The notes below the pieces were generated by a model, which saw nothing but the letters and a program-made list of their open reading frames with translations, did not search any database and was not told where the DNA came from. From Actinoallomurus sp963823735 (lineage in GTDB: Bacteria > Actinomycetota > Actinomycetes > Streptosporangiales > Streptosporangiaceae), in contig CAWGMO010000003.1 of assembly GCA_963823735.1 (NCBI GenBank), forward strand, positions 806,001 to 870,000: a stretch of DNA of 64,000 bases. The letters are read 5' to 3'. A program made the translations under genes and the position numbers. This document shows positions 47,763 through 56,930 of the stretch, one piece after another; the first letter of the stretch is position 1; the number at the start of each line of letters is the position of its first letter.

Positions 47763-49394
47763 TCAGGGAACCATCCACGAGAGTAGGACGACGGACTGGA
47801 GCAATGCCAGGACGCACATTCCGGCGAGAAAGACGAGGCTCCAAATGATCACTCGCCGGAAGATGTCGCCTTCCTTGCCGTCCAGGCCGACCGCCGCGGC
47901 GGCGATCGCGAGGTTCTGCGGCGAGACCATCTTGCCGAGCACGCCGCCGGAGCTGTTCGCGGCGGCGAGCAGCACCGGCGACAGGTGCGCCTTGCCCGCC
48001 GCGGCGACCTGCAATGCTCCGAACAGGGAGTTCGACGAGGTGTCGGATCCGGTCACGGCCGTGCCGAGCCAGCCGAGGATCGGCGACAGGAACGCGAAGA
48101 ACCCGCCGGCGCCCGCCATCCACGTGCCGAGGGTGATCGTCTGGCCCGAGGCGTTCATGACGAAGCCGAGCGCGAGCACCAGCATCACGGTGAGAATCGC
48201 CCAGCGCAGTTGCACCAGAGTGTCGCGATAGGCGCGCAGCCCGCGTCCTACCGAGATCCGCAGCGCGGCCATTGTGATCAGACCGGCGATGAGCATCTGC
48301 GTGCCGGGCGTGGTCAAAAAGTTCAGGTTGAAGGCGACCAGCGACAACGGTTTACCGGTCGTGTTCACGAGATGAAGACCGGGCCAGTTCACGACCTGCG
48401 TGGCTTTGTCGAGTTCATTCTTGACGGCCGTTATCTGGCAGACGACGAAGACCGCGATGATGATCGCGTACGGCAGGTAGGCGCGGACGACCTCGCCCCT
48501 GGCGTCGGGGTTGGCCACACGGTGCTCGAACTCCGGCGTCGTCTCGTCGGAGGCGCCGCCCGCGACCACGGCCTGGACATGGCGCCGGGGACGCGTCCGT
48601 ACCATCGCCACGACCGCCGCGGCGGACACGAGCGAGGCCACGACGTCGGCCAGCGGCACGGAGATGAAGTTCGACGTGACGTACTGCGTGACGGCGAAGA
48701 CGGCACCGCAGCCGAGCGCGACGGGCCAGGTCTCCCGCATGCCCTTCCTGCCGTCCACGATCACCACCAGGACGAGCGGAACGAACAGGGCCAGGATCGG
48801 CGTCTGCCGCCCGACCATCGCGCCGAGCGTGTCACTGGACTGCGAGGTGACCTTGCCGAGCGTGAGGATCGGCGTGGCCATCGCGCCGAACGCCACCGGG
48901 GCGGTGTTCGCGGTCAGCGCCAGCACCGCCGCCTTGAGCGGCTTGAAGCCCAGCGCGATCAGCATCACGGACGTCACCGCGACCGGCGTGCCGAACCCGG
49001 CCAGGGCCTCCAGCAGCGCGCCGAACGAGAACGCGATGATGATCGCCTGGATGCGCTGGTCGTCGCTGACCCGCGCGAACGACCGCCGCAGCACGTCGAA
49101 GTGACCGGTGTCCACGGTCATCGTGTAGACCCAGATCGCGTTGATGACGATCCACAGGATCGGGAAGAAACCGAAGGCCGCGCCGTCGGTGCCCGAGAGC
49201 AGGGCCTGCCCGACCGGCATGCCGTACGCCCAGATGGCGACGACGAGGGCGACAACGAGGGAAATGATCGACGCTACCCACGCCCGCATCCGCAGGACGC
49301 CGAGCAGCACGAACAACGTGAGCAACGGCAGTGCGGCGACGAGCGAACTCCAGGCCAGCGAATGGGCGATGGGATCCAGCACCTGACGGTACAA
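47763..49394 (-). CDS. L-lactate/glycolate permease, LctP family
   Basis: A 543-residue transporter with about 12 helices. It carries the LctP-family blocks LEALAGFGTPVAVTSVMLIA, TANTAPVAFGAMATPI and GTAVTGSDTSSNSLFGALQ. The start is the TTG at 49394: GGAGGTGA lies 6 nt upstream and overlaps the glcF stop, so translation is coupled. The E. coli glc operon ends in glcA, a glycolate permease of the same family, and this gene follows glcDEF, so glycolate (with lactate) is the probable substrate. The family moves hydroxy-acids with protons. Confidence 0.92.
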   Translation of the reverse strand: MYRQVLDPIAHSLAWSSLVAALPLLTLFVLLGVLRMRAWVASIISLVVALVVAIWAYGMPVGQALLSGTDGAAFGFFPILWIVINAIWVYTMTVDTGHFDVLRRSFARVSDDQRIQAIIIAFSFGALLEALAGFGTPVAVTSVMLIALGFKPLKAAVLALTANTAPVAFGAMATPILTLGKVTSQSSDTLGAMVGRQTPILALFVPLVLVVIVDGRKGMRETWPVALGCGAVFAVTQYVTSNFISVPLADVVASLVSAAAVVAMVRTRPRRHVQAVVAGGASDETTPEFEHRVANPDARGEVVRAYLPYAIIIAVFVVCQITAVKNELDKATQVVNWPGLHLVNTTGKPLSLVAFNLNFLTTPGTQMLIAGLITMAALRISVGRGLRAYRDTLVQLRWAILTVMLVLALGFVMNASGQTITLGTWMAGAGGFFAFLSPILGWLGTAVTGSDTSSNSLFGALQVAAAGKAHLSPVLLAAANSSGGVLGKMVSPQNLAIAAAAVGLDGKEGDIFRRVIIWSLVFLAGMCVLALLQSVVLLSWMVP

Positions 49395-49400
49395 AGGGGG

Positions 49401-50660
49401 TCACCTCCGGGTGAGCGGCTCCTTACCGGTCCCCCGAATGGACGCGTCCAGCACCTCCGCGGTGTGGGCCACCGCGATCTCTTCGCCACGGCGGCGCAGG
49501 GCCGTGGTGATCTGCAGGGAGCAGCCCGGGTTGGCCGCCACCAGCAGCTCCGCCCCGGTGGCCGAGACGTTCCGCGCCTTGCGGTCGCCCAGCTCACCGG
49601 CACTCTCCGGCTGGAGGAGGTTGTAGACCCCCGCCGAGCCGCAGCAGATCTCCGGGTCGGCGATCTCCTTGATCTCCAGGCCCGGGATGGCGTTCAGCAG
49701 CTCGCGCGGCTGCAGGCGTACGCCCTGGGCGTGCGCGAGATGGCAGGCGTCGTGGTAGGCGATCGTCATCTCCAGCGGATGGCGGGTCGCGCGCGGGCCC
49801 AGCTCGGCCAGGAACTCCGTGAGGTCACGGGTCTTGGCCGACAGCTCCGCGGCGCGCTCGGCCCACTCGGGCTCGTCCGCCAGCACGTCGCCGTAGTCCT
49901 TCATGGCCGAGCCGCAGCCGGCCGCGTTGACCACCACCGTGTCGACGCCCGCGAACGACTCGATCGTCTTCTTCGCGAAGGCCTTGGCCTCGTCGGCGCG
50001 CCCGCTGTGCAGCGACAGCGCGCCGCAGCAGCCCTGGCTGCGGGGGATGACCACGTCGCAGCCCTCCGACGCGAGGATCCGCGCGGTCGCGGTGTTGACG
50101 CCGGGGAAGAACTCCCGCTGCACGCAGCCGGTCAGCATGCCGACGACGGCGCGGCGCTCACCGCGCGCGGGGACGTGGTCCGGCAGCCGCGCGGCCTTGC
50201 CGCGCGGTGGCGCGAGGCGCTCCATCGCCGCGAGCGTGGGGGAGACGCGCGCGAGCAGCGGCGACAGGTTGATCTTCGACGCCTGGTACGCGCGCAGCGG
50301 CAGGCGCATGGCCCGCAGCCTCTTCGGATACGGGAAGACCGCGAAGATCGCCTCGCGGATGAGGCGGTCGGCGCGCGAGCGGGTGTGCTCCTCCTCGACC
50401 TGCGCGCGGGTGACCTCGATGAGCCGGTCGTACTGCACCCCGGACGGGCACGACGTCACGCACGCCATGCAGCCGAGGCAGCGGTCGAAGTGCTCGGCCA
50501 TCGAGTCGGTGAGCGGCGCGCCCTGCTCGTGCTGGCTCATCAGGTGGATGCGCCCGCGCGGGGAGTCCATCTCCTCGCCCCACAGCTGGTACGTCGGGCA
50601 CGTCGGCAGGCAGAACCCGCAGTGCACGCAGTCGTCGAGCAGCTCACGGAAGTCGTCCAT
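49401..50660 (-). CDS. glcF: Glycolate oxidase iron-sulfur subunit GlcF
   Basis: A 419-residue protein. Two [4Fe-4S] motifs are seen at the N-terminus: CVHCGFCLPTCP and CLGCMACVTSCP. The C-terminal half has CCG domains (SQGCCGALSLHSGRADEA and ICCGSAGVYNLLQPE). It transfers electrons from the flavoprotein GlcD/E to the chain. ATG 50660 overlaps the glcE stop (TGATG), so the genes are coupled. Confidence 0.93.
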   Translation of the reverse strand: MDDFRELLDDCVHCGFCLPTCPTYQLWGEEMDSPRGRIHLMSQHEQGAPLTDSMAEHFDRCLGCMACVTSCPSGVQYDRLIEVTRAQVEEEHTRSRADRLIREAIFAVFPYPKRLRAMRLPLRAYQASKINLSPLLARVSPTLAAMERLAPPRGKAARLPDHVPARGERRAVVGMLTGCVQREFFPGVNTATARILASEGCDVVIPRSQGCCGALSLHSGRADEAKAFAKKTIESFAGVDTVVVNAAGCGSAMKDYGDVLADEPEWAERAAELSAKTRDLTEFLAELGPRATRHPLEMTIAYHDACHLAHAQGVRLQPRELLNAIPGLEIKEIADPEICCGSAGVYNLLQPESAGELGDRKARNVSATGAELLVAANPGCSLQITTALRRRGEEIAVAHTAEVLDASIRGTGKEPLTRR

Positions 50661-51812
50661 CAGATCCCTCCCGCGAAGCGTCCCGGGGACAGGCGGTGCC
50701 CGGGGTCGAACTGGTCCTTGACGTGCCGCATCAGCGGCAGGGCCGGCAGCGGGCCCCAGCGGTCGAGCGCGGAGTCCTCCGGGGCGTCCAGCACGACCAC
50801 GTCGCCGTGGCCGCGCAGCCGCGCGAGGGTCTCCGCCGCGCCGTCCGCGGGGAAGGCCGCGTGCCAGATGCCGCGCCCCGCGCATCCCCGCAGGTGCGAG
50901 GGCTCCTCGGCGAGCAGTGCGCGCAGCTTCGTCGGCTTGGCGCGTACCTCGGCCAGCACGTCGCCCGAGGGCAGCCGGCCCCACCAGCCGGGCGGGTCGT
51001 CCGCGACCTCGCCGCCGATGAGTTCCCGCGCGGTCTCCGCGCGCAGCCGTACGGCCTCCGGAACCCCCTCCAGGAGGGTCGTGACCGTGGTGCCGTCCAC
51101 CTCGATCGCGGCGGGAACGAGCGGTGAGTGCATCAAGGCCTGGACCATCTCCTGCGCGCGCGCCGCGTCCGTGGCCGTCGCGGTGACGTACACCTGGCGC
51201 GCGCGGCAGCGGGTGCAGCCGGAACGCGGCCTCCACGATCAGGCCGAGCGTGCCGAGCGAGCCCGTGAACAGCTTGGCGAGGTCGTAGCCCGCGACGTTC
51301 TTGACGACCTTGCCGCCCGCGTGCGCGACCACGCCGTCGGCGCGGATCACGGTGATGCCGATGAGCAGGTCGCGCGGCGAGCCGTACAGGAGCCGCCGCG
51401 GCCCGGCGGTGCCGGTGGCGATCACTCCGCCGATCGTCGCGCCCGCGAACAGGCCGTCCAGCGCGAGCTGCTGGTCCGTACGGGCGAGGGTCTCCTGGAG
51501 GGTGTCCAGGGCCAGCCCGGCCCCGGCCTTGACGACCAGGTCGCCGGCCGCGTGCTCGATCACCTCGTCGAGCCGCCGCGTCTCGACGACGAGGTCGCAG
51601 CGATCGGGCGGCGCCGCCCAGTTCAGTTTGGTGCCCGCGCCGCGCGGCACCACGGCCAGCTCGTGCTCGGCCGCGGTCCGCATCAGCTCGGCGGCCTCCG
51701 CGACGGACGCCGGCGCTGCCACGTACGACGGGACGACCCTCCCGACGGCGTCGGCGTCCTCACCGGGACGGGTGTCGCACGCCTTGGCGAGGGCGTCGAT
51801 GACGGCGGCCAT
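50660..51812 (-). pseudogene. glcE: Glycolate oxidase FAD-binding subunit GlcE, one frameshift
   Basis: About 385 residues after repair. The N-terminal FAD-binding region includes ELAVVPRGAGTKLNWAAPP, GATIGGVIATGTAGPRRLLY and GGKVVKNVAGYDLAKLFTGS, then FRLHPLPRA. The frame is lost at about 51200 in a CGCGCGCG run, and resumes with QVYVTATATDAARAQEMVQ. The shift fits one extra base or loss of one CG pair. The C-terminus ends PLMRHVKDQFDPGHRLSPGR. Both ends join glcD and glcF by TGATG, so the operon layout is normal. Sequencing error in a GC repeat is likely. Confidence 0.87.
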
Positions 51813-53266
51813 CAGAACAGGTCCGCCTTGCCGCTCTCGACGAGCGGGTGCACGCCTCTGTTCCGGCCCGGGACCTCGCCGCACAGCCGCGGCGTCGGGT
51901 ACACCTTGCCGGGGTTGCACAGGCCCGCCGGGTCGAAGGCGCACCGCACCATCTGCATGGTGTCCAGGTCCTCCTCGGTGAACATGCGCGGCATGTGCTT
52001 GGACTTGTCCACGCCGACGCCGTGCTCACCGGTGATCGAACCACCGTGCTCGATGCACAGGTCGATGATCTTCCCGGAGACCTCTTCGGCGCGCTCGCCG
52101 GCGCCCTCGTCCGCGCCGTCGAACAGGACCAGCGGGTGCAGGTTGCCGTCGCCCGCGTGGAACACGTTCGCGACGCGTACTCCGTTGGCCTTGGACAGCT
52201 CGTCGATGCGCGCCAGCACCTCCGGCAGGGACGTACGCGGGATGACGCCGTCCTGCACGATGTAGTCGGGGCTGATCCGGCCGACCGCCGCGAACGCGGA
52301 CTTGCGCCCGCGCCAGATGAGCGTGCGCTCGGCGTCGTCGGCCGCGACCCGGATCTCGAACGCGTGCGCGCACAGCTCCCGCACCTGCTCGAACTGCCGC
52401 TCGACCTCGGCGACCGGGCCGTCCAGCTCGACGATCAGGACCGCTCCGGCGCCGTCGGGGTAGCCGCACCGCACCGCGGCCTCGGCGGCCTCGATGGACA
52501 GCGCGTCCATCATCTCGATGGCGGCGGGCACGACCCCGGCCGCGATGATCGCCGACACGGCCTCGCCCGCGTGCTCGATCGAGTCGAACGCCGCCAGCAG
52601 CGTCTGCACGGTCTCCGGCAGCCGCGTGAGCCGTACGGTGATCTTGGTCGTGATGCCCAGGGTGCCCTCGGAGCCGACGAAGACGCCGAGCAGGTCATAG
52701 CCCGGGCCCTCGGTGAGCTCGACGATGTCCCCGTCCGGGGTGACGACCTCGCAAGCCAGCACGTGGTTGACGGTGAAGCCGTACTTGAGGCAGTGCGCGC
52801 CGCCGGAGTTCTCCGCGACGTTGCCGCCGATCGAGCAGATCTGCTGGCTGGACGGGTCGGGCGCGTAGTAGTAGCCGTACGGCCGCGCCGCCTTCGTCAC
52901 GTCCAGGTTGATCACGCCGGGCTCGACGACCGCGCGCTGGTCGTCCGCGTCGATCTCCAGGATGCGGCGCATGCGTGACGTCACGATCAGCACGCCGTCG
53001 GTACGGGGGAGCGCGCCGCCGGACAGCCCGGTGCCCGAGCCGCGCGCGATGTAGGGAACGCCCTCGGCCGTGCAGGCACGGACGATCGCGGCGATCTGCT
53101 CGGCGCTGTCGGGCAGGACCACGACCCCGGGCGTCGCCCGGTGGTAGGTCAGCCCGTCGCACTCATAGGTGCGCAGCTCGGCCGGGTCGGTGATGACGTT
53201 CCGCGTTCCCGCGATCGCCTCGAGCCGCTCCGCCAGACCGGCAAGCCTTGTGGTCACAACACCCAT
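51812..53266 (-). CDS. glcD: Glycolate oxidase subunit GlcD
   Basis: A 484-residue FAD-linked oxidase. The PCMH-type FAD domain has PYIARGSGTGLSGGALPRTD, ICSIGGNVAENSGGAHCLKY and GSEGTLGITTKITVRLTRLP. The C-terminal domain has NVFHAGDGNLHPLVLFD, GGSITGEHGVGVDKSK and CNPGKVYPTPRLCG, with the His residues of the active site. It oxidises glycolate (or D-lactate) to glyoxylate (or pyruvate). The start ATG 53266 is preceded by AAGG. First gene of glcDEF-permease. Confidence 0.94.
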   Translation of the reverse strand: MGVVTTRLAGLAERLEAIAGTRNVITDPAELRTYECDGLTYHRATPGVVVLPDSAEQIAAIVRACTAEGVPYIARGSGTGLSGGALPRTDGVLIVTSRMRRILEIDADDQRAVVEPGVINLDVTKAARPYGYYYAPDPSSQQICSIGGNVAENSGGAHCLKYGFTVNHVLACEVVTPDGDIVELTEGPGYDLLGVFVGSEGTLGITTKITVRLTRLPETVQTLLAAFDSIEHAGEAVSAIIAAGVVPAAIEMMDALSIEAAEAAVRCGYPDGAGAVLIVELDGPVAEVERQFEQVRELCAHAFEIRVAADDAERTLIWRGRKSAFAAVGRISPDYIVQDGVIPRTSLPEVLARIDELSKANGVRVANVFHAGDGNLHPLVLFDGADEGAGERAEEVSGKIIDLCIEHGGSITGEHGVGVDKSKHMPRMFTEEDLDTMQMVRCAFDPAGLCNPGKVYPTPRLCGEVPGRNRGVHPLVESGKADLF

Positions 53267-53277
53267 CCTTGACCTTT

Positions 53278-53299
53278 CCGACAGTTCCAAACATGTCGG
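53278..53299. promoter_or_regulatory. Inverted repeat before glcD, possible operator
   Basis: CCGACAGTTCCAAACATGTCGG: CCGACA-N10-TGTCGG, 12 bp before the glcD start. It lies between the aceB terminator and glcD, where a promoter for glcDEF must be. No regulator gene is nearby. The TGT/ACA half-site letters recall GntR/FadR-type (GlcC, LldR) operators; this is only suggestive. Confidence 0.4.
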
Positions 53300-53304
53300 G
53301 AGGT

Positions 53305-53337
53305 CTCCGTCTCCGGGACCGGGTCCCGGAGACGGAG
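53305..53337 (-). terminator. Terminator of aceB
   Basis: CTCCGTCTCCGGGACC / GGTCCCGGAGACGGAG, a nearly complete 15-16-bp stem, starting 8 nt after the aceB stop on the minus strand. Separates aceB from glcDEF. Confidence 0.85.
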
Positions 53338-53344
53338 CCAGGGG

Positions 53345-54946
53345 TCAGGGCATCGTCTCGTACGCCGGGATCGTGAGGAAGTCGGCGTAGTCGTCGGCCA
53401 GCGCCACGGCCTTGAACAGGGACACGGCCTCGCCGAAACGCTTCTCGTCGTACGCGTCGCCGTAGGACTCGCGGATCTTGCCGAGCTCCTCGTCGATGAG
53501 GCGCTCGACCAGGTCGGCCGTGACCTTCGGGCCGTCGGACAGCTCGACGTCGTTGTGCAGCCACTGCCAGATCTGCGACCGGGAGATCTCGGCGGTCGCC
53601 GCGTCCTCCATCAGGTTGAAGATCCCGACCGCGCCGTTGCCGCCGAGCCAGGTGGCGATGTACTGGAGGCCGACGCTGATGTTGTTGCGCAGCCCGGCCT
53701 CGGTGATCTCACCCGGGGTCTTGTCGACCGCGAGCAGGTCGGAGGCGGACACCGACACCTCCTCGCGCTTGCGGTCGCGCTGGTTCGGCTTGTCGCCGAG
53801 CGCGGCGTCGAAGACCTCGCGGCAGGCGTCGACCATGCCGGGGTGGGCGACCCACGACCCGTCGAAGCCGTCCTCGGACTCGCGGGTCTTGTCGGCCCGA
53901 AGCTTCTCGAAGGCGGCCTTGTTGACGTCTTCGTCCTTGCGCGACGGGATGAACGCCGCCATGCCGCCGATCGCGTGCGCGCCGCGCTTGTGGCAGGTGC
54001 GCACCAGGAGCTCGGTGTACGCCCGCATGAACGGCGCCGTCATCGTGATCGCGTTCCGCTCCGGGAGCAGGAACTGGCGGCCACGGGAGCGGAACTTCTT
54101 GATCACCGAGAACAGGTAGTCCCACCGGCCGGCGTTGAGGCCCGCGGAGTGGTCGCGCAGCTCGTAGAGGATCTCCTCCATCTCGAACGCGGCCGGGATC
54201 GTCTCGATCAGCACGGTCGCCCGGATGGTGCCGCGCGGCATCTCCAGCTGGTCCTGCGCCAGGTTGAAGACGTCGTTCCAGAGACGCGCCTCCTGGTGGC
54301 TCTCGATCTTGGGCAGGTAGAAGTACGGCCCCTTGCCCTTGGCGAGCTGGCGGCGGGCGCAGTGGAAGAAGTAGAGGCCGAAGTCGAACAGCGAGCCGGA
54401 CATGGGCTCGCCGTCGACGAGGACGTGCTTCTCGTCCAGGTGCCAGCCGCGCGGGCGTACGACGATCGTGGCGAGGTCGTCGTCGTCCTTGAGCGCGTAC
54501 TTCTTGCCGCCGGTCTCGAAGTCGATCGTGCGGTCGAGGGCGTCGCGGAGGTTCAGCTGGCCGCCGACCATGTTCTCCCACAGGGGAGTGTTGGCGTCCT
54601 CGAAGTCGGCGAGCCAGACCTTCGCGCCGGAGTTCAGCGCGTTGATGGTCATCTTGCGGTCGGTGGGGCCGGTGATCTCGACACGCCGGTCGTCCAGGCC
54701 CGGCGCCGGGTCGGCGACACGCCAGGTGTCGTCGTGCCTGACCTCGGCGGTCTCAGGGAGGAAGTCGAGCGTGCCGCCGGCGGCCAGCTCCTCCTGGCGC
54801 TCGGCGCGCCGCTGGAGCAGCTCACGGCGGCGAATGCCGAACTCACGCTGGAGAGTGGCGAGGAAGCTCAGCGCCTCCGGGGTGAGGATCTCGTCGTAAC
54901 GCTCGTCGACGGGGCCGGTCAGCTCCACGCCTGCGGGTTCGGCCAT
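53345..54946 (-). CDS. aceB: Malate synthase A
   Basis: A 533-residue enzyme condensing glyoxylate and acetyl-CoA to malate. The TIM-barrel segments are present: GAKVWLADFEDANTPLWEN (acid pair), VVRPRGWHLDEKHV (catalytic Arg), LIETIPAAFEMEEILYEL (Mg Glu), GRWDYLFSVIKKF and GGMAAFIPSRKDEDVN. The C-terminal catalytic Asp is probably in LMEDAATAEISRSQIWQWL. The isocitrate lyase gene is not here. With glcDEF it can turn glycolate-derived glyoxylate into malate. It reads away from hflX. Confidence 0.97.
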   Translation of the reverse strand: MAEPAGVELTGPVDERYDEILTPEALSFLATLQREFGIRRRELLQRRAERQEELAAGGTLDFLPETAEVRHDDTWRVADPAPGLDDRRVEITGPTDRKMTINALNSGAKVWLADFEDANTPLWENMVGGQLNLRDALDRTIDFETGGKKYALKDDDDLATIVVRPRGWHLDEKHVLVDGEPMSGSLFDFGLYFFHCARRQLAKGKGPYFYLPKIESHQEARLWNDVFNLAQDQLEMPRGTIRATVLIETIPAAFEMEEILYELRDHSAGLNAGRWDYLFSVIKKFRSRGRQFLLPERNAITMTAPFMRAYTELLVRTCHKRGAHAIGGMAAFIPSRKDEDVNKAAFEKLRADKTRESEDGFDGSWVAHPGMVDACREVFDAALGDKPNQRDRKREEVSVSASDLLAVDKTPGEITEAGLRNNISVGLQYIATWLGGNGAVGIFNLMEDAATAEISRSQIWQWLHNDVELSDGPKVTADLVERLIDEELGKIRESYGDAYDEKRFGEAVSLFKAVALADDYADFLTIPAYETMP

Positions 54947-54976
54947 GTGCCTGCCCTTTCGTCTGGCGAAATAATA

Positions 54977-54993
54977 CTTCTGCTTAGTGGAAG
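54977..54993 (-). promoter_or_regulatory. Putative operator in the aceB promoter
   Basis: CTTC-N9-GAAG (17 bp) lies directly upstream of a -10-like TATTAT (minus strand, 54976-54971), where the spacer of the promoter should be. The region is AT-rich in a GC-rich genome. A regulator bound there would block aceB transcription; IclR-like regulators of glyoxylate genes are candidates. Confidence 0.45.
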
Positions 54994-55168
54994 ACTAATA
55001 AGGTCGTCGCGAGCCGGTCAAAGCGGGGGTCCGACCCCTACTTACCCGCGATCGTCGTGTCCAGTGGGACGGGCGCGTCCGCGTGGGGATATATCCAGGT
55101 GTGCGATCTGCCGTCTCGTGGCAGAGTCAAGGAAGTTCCGAGGACGCTTCGGTGTTCATAGGAGGAAG

Positions 55169-56572
55169 ATGTCTACTTTTTCGTACGAAGAGGCGGAGCC
55201 GCTGACCGGCGAGCTCGATCTGGAAGAGCGGCAGGCACTGCGCCGCGTCGCCGGGCTCTCCACGGAGCTCGCCGACGTCACCGAGGTCGAGTACCGGTCC
55301 CTGCGCCTCGAGCGGGTCGTGTTGATCGGCGTCTGGACCGAGGGAGACGAGGCTCACGCCGAGAACTCCCTGCGCGAGCTGGCGCTGCTCGCCGAGACCG
55401 CGGGGTCGGAGGTCCTGGAGGGCCTGATCCAGCGGCGCTCACGGCCCGACCCGGCGACGTACATCGGCTCCGGCAAGGCCCTGGAGCTGCGCGACGTCGT
55501 CATCTCCTCCGCCGCGGACACCGTGATCTGCGACGGCGAGCTGGCCCCCAGCCAGCTGCGACGGCTGGAGGAGATCGTCCAGGTCAAGGTCATCGATCGC
55601 ACGGCCCTGATCCTCGACATCTTCGCCCAGCACGCCAGCAGCCGTGAGGGCAAGGCCCAGGTCGAGCTGGCACAGCTCGAATACCTGCTGCCGCGCCTGC
55701 GTGGCTGGGGTGGCAACCTGTCCCGGCAGGTCGGTGGCCGCGCCGCGGGCGGTGTCGGCATCGGTGGCCGTGGCCCCGGTGAGACCAAGATCGAGCTGGA
55801 CCGCCGCCGCATCCGCGCCCGCATGTCCAAGCTGCGCCGCCAGATCGACGAGATGGGCAAGGCGCGCGACACGAAGCGCTCCCGCCGCCGTACCCGTCAG
55901 GTGCCCGCCGTCGCGATCGCCGGCTACACCAATGCCGGCAAGTCGAGCCTGCTCAACCGCCTCACGGGCGCGGGAGTGCTGGTGGAGAACGCCCTGTTCG
56001 CCACCCTCGACCCGACCGTGCGCCGCGCGAGCACGCCGAACGGCCGCGCGATCACGCTCGCCGACACCGTCGGGTTCGTCCGGCACCTGCCGCACCAGCT
56101 CGTCGAGGCCTTCCGCTCGACGCTGGAGGAGGTCGCCGAGTCCGACCTGATCCTGCATGTGGTCGACGGCTCCGACGCCGAGCCGGAGGCCCAGATCGCC
56201 GCGGTGCGCGAGGTGCTGCGCGATGTCGGCGCGGGCGACGTGCCCGAGCTCATCGTCATCAACAAGGCCGACCTCGCCGACGAGATGGCCATCGCGAGGC
56301 TGCGCCGCGAGGAGCCGCACAGCATCGTCGTGTCCGCCCGCACCGGCATCGGCATCGACGAGCTGCTCCAGGCGGTCGAGGACGGCCTGCCGCGCGGCGA
56401 GTGCGAGGTGCACGCCGTCGTGCCGTACGAGCGCGGCGACCTCGTGGCACGCGTGCACGACCTCGGGGAGGTGCTCTCCCAGGAGCACACCGCCGAGGGC
56501 ACGTCTCTGCACGCCCGCGTGCCCGAGCGCATGGCCGGCGAGCTGGAGCCGTACGTCACCGCCCAGGTGTGA
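55169..56572 (+). CDS. hflX: GTPase HflX
   Basis: A 467-residue ribosome-associated GTPase. N-terminal domain has RPDPATYIGSGKALELRDVV; the linker GRGPGETKIELDRRRI is diagnostic; the G domain has GYTNAGKSSLLNRL (about 251), DTVGFVRHLPHQLVEAF and NKAD. Start ATG 55169 has GGAGGAAG upstream; longer in-frame sequence to 53555 runs antisense through aceB and is not used. HflX rescues stalled or split ribosomes under stress. It is normally next to miaA-dapF, but here lies 20 kb away. Confidence 0.97.
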   Translation: MSTFSYEEAEPLTGELDLEERQALRRVAGLSTELADVTEVEYRSLRLERVVLIGVWTEGDEAHAENSLRELALLAETAGSEVLEGLIQRRSRPDPATYIGSGKALELRDVVISSAADTVICDGELAPSQLRRLEEIVQVKVIDRTALILDIFAQHASSREGKAQVELAQLEYLLPRLRGWGGNLSRQVGGRAAGGVGIGGRGPGETKIELDRRRIRARMSKLRRQIDEMGKARDTKRSRRRTRQVPAVAIAGYTNAGKSSLLNRLTGAGVLVENALFATLDPTVRRASTPNGRAITLADTVGFVRHLPHQLVEAFRSTLEEVAESDLILHVVDGSDAEPEAQIAAVREVLRDVGAGDVPELIVINKADLADEMAIARLRREEPHSIVVSARTGIGIDELLQAVEDGLPRGECEVHAVVPYERGDLVARVHDLGEVLSQEHTAEGTSLHARVPERMAGELEPYVTAQV

Positions 56573-56586
56573 TCACCACGTAGAAT

Positions 56587-56629
56587 GGCGGGATCCGGGG
56601 CCCGGGGGTTCCGGATTCCGCCTTTCTTT
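56587..56629 (+). terminator. Rho-independent terminator of hflX
   Basis: GGCGGGATCCGG / CCGGATTCCGCC (12 bp with one G-T pair) and a 12-nt loop, followed by TTTCTTT. It starts 14 nt after the hflX stop. Confidence 0.88.
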
Positions 56630-56930
56630 CCTGTTCGTTCCAAGTGGCATGCCTTCCTGAGGTATTGTCGAAACGCCTGTAGTGGCCGGCCGATGGGCGG
56701 TTGGAGTGTGGCAAGCCGGCAAAGGCTGTACAGGCTGGCCTCATTGCACTACCGTGACGAAACCGAAGTTCGAGGGTTCGTTGCTCCAGGTGGTCGGATG
56801 ACCAGCCTTTCAACCGCACTTGGGTCCGCTGGCAGTGTTGCCGGCGTAATCGAGCGAGAGCAGGTGACCCGCTGCATGGCGTCTGGACACCCTTCACCGG
56901 CATTCGACCCCAGATTCGGGCGGTGACGCG
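56630..56930. other. 301-bp interval before hutI, no gene seen
   Basis: No reading frame has actinobacterial codon bias. It must contain the hutI promoter; I saw no clear operator. A 113-codon frame overlapping the hflX terminator has no similarity to a family I know and was rejected. Confidence 0.6.

Noticed and set aside
47985..52265. 1,426-codon plus-strand frame
   Set aside because: It crosses three minus-strand genes with clear motifs; it is only the GC-rich antisense.
56585..56926. 113-codon frame before hutI
   Set aside because: It begins inside the hflX terminator hairpin and has no codon bias or known family.
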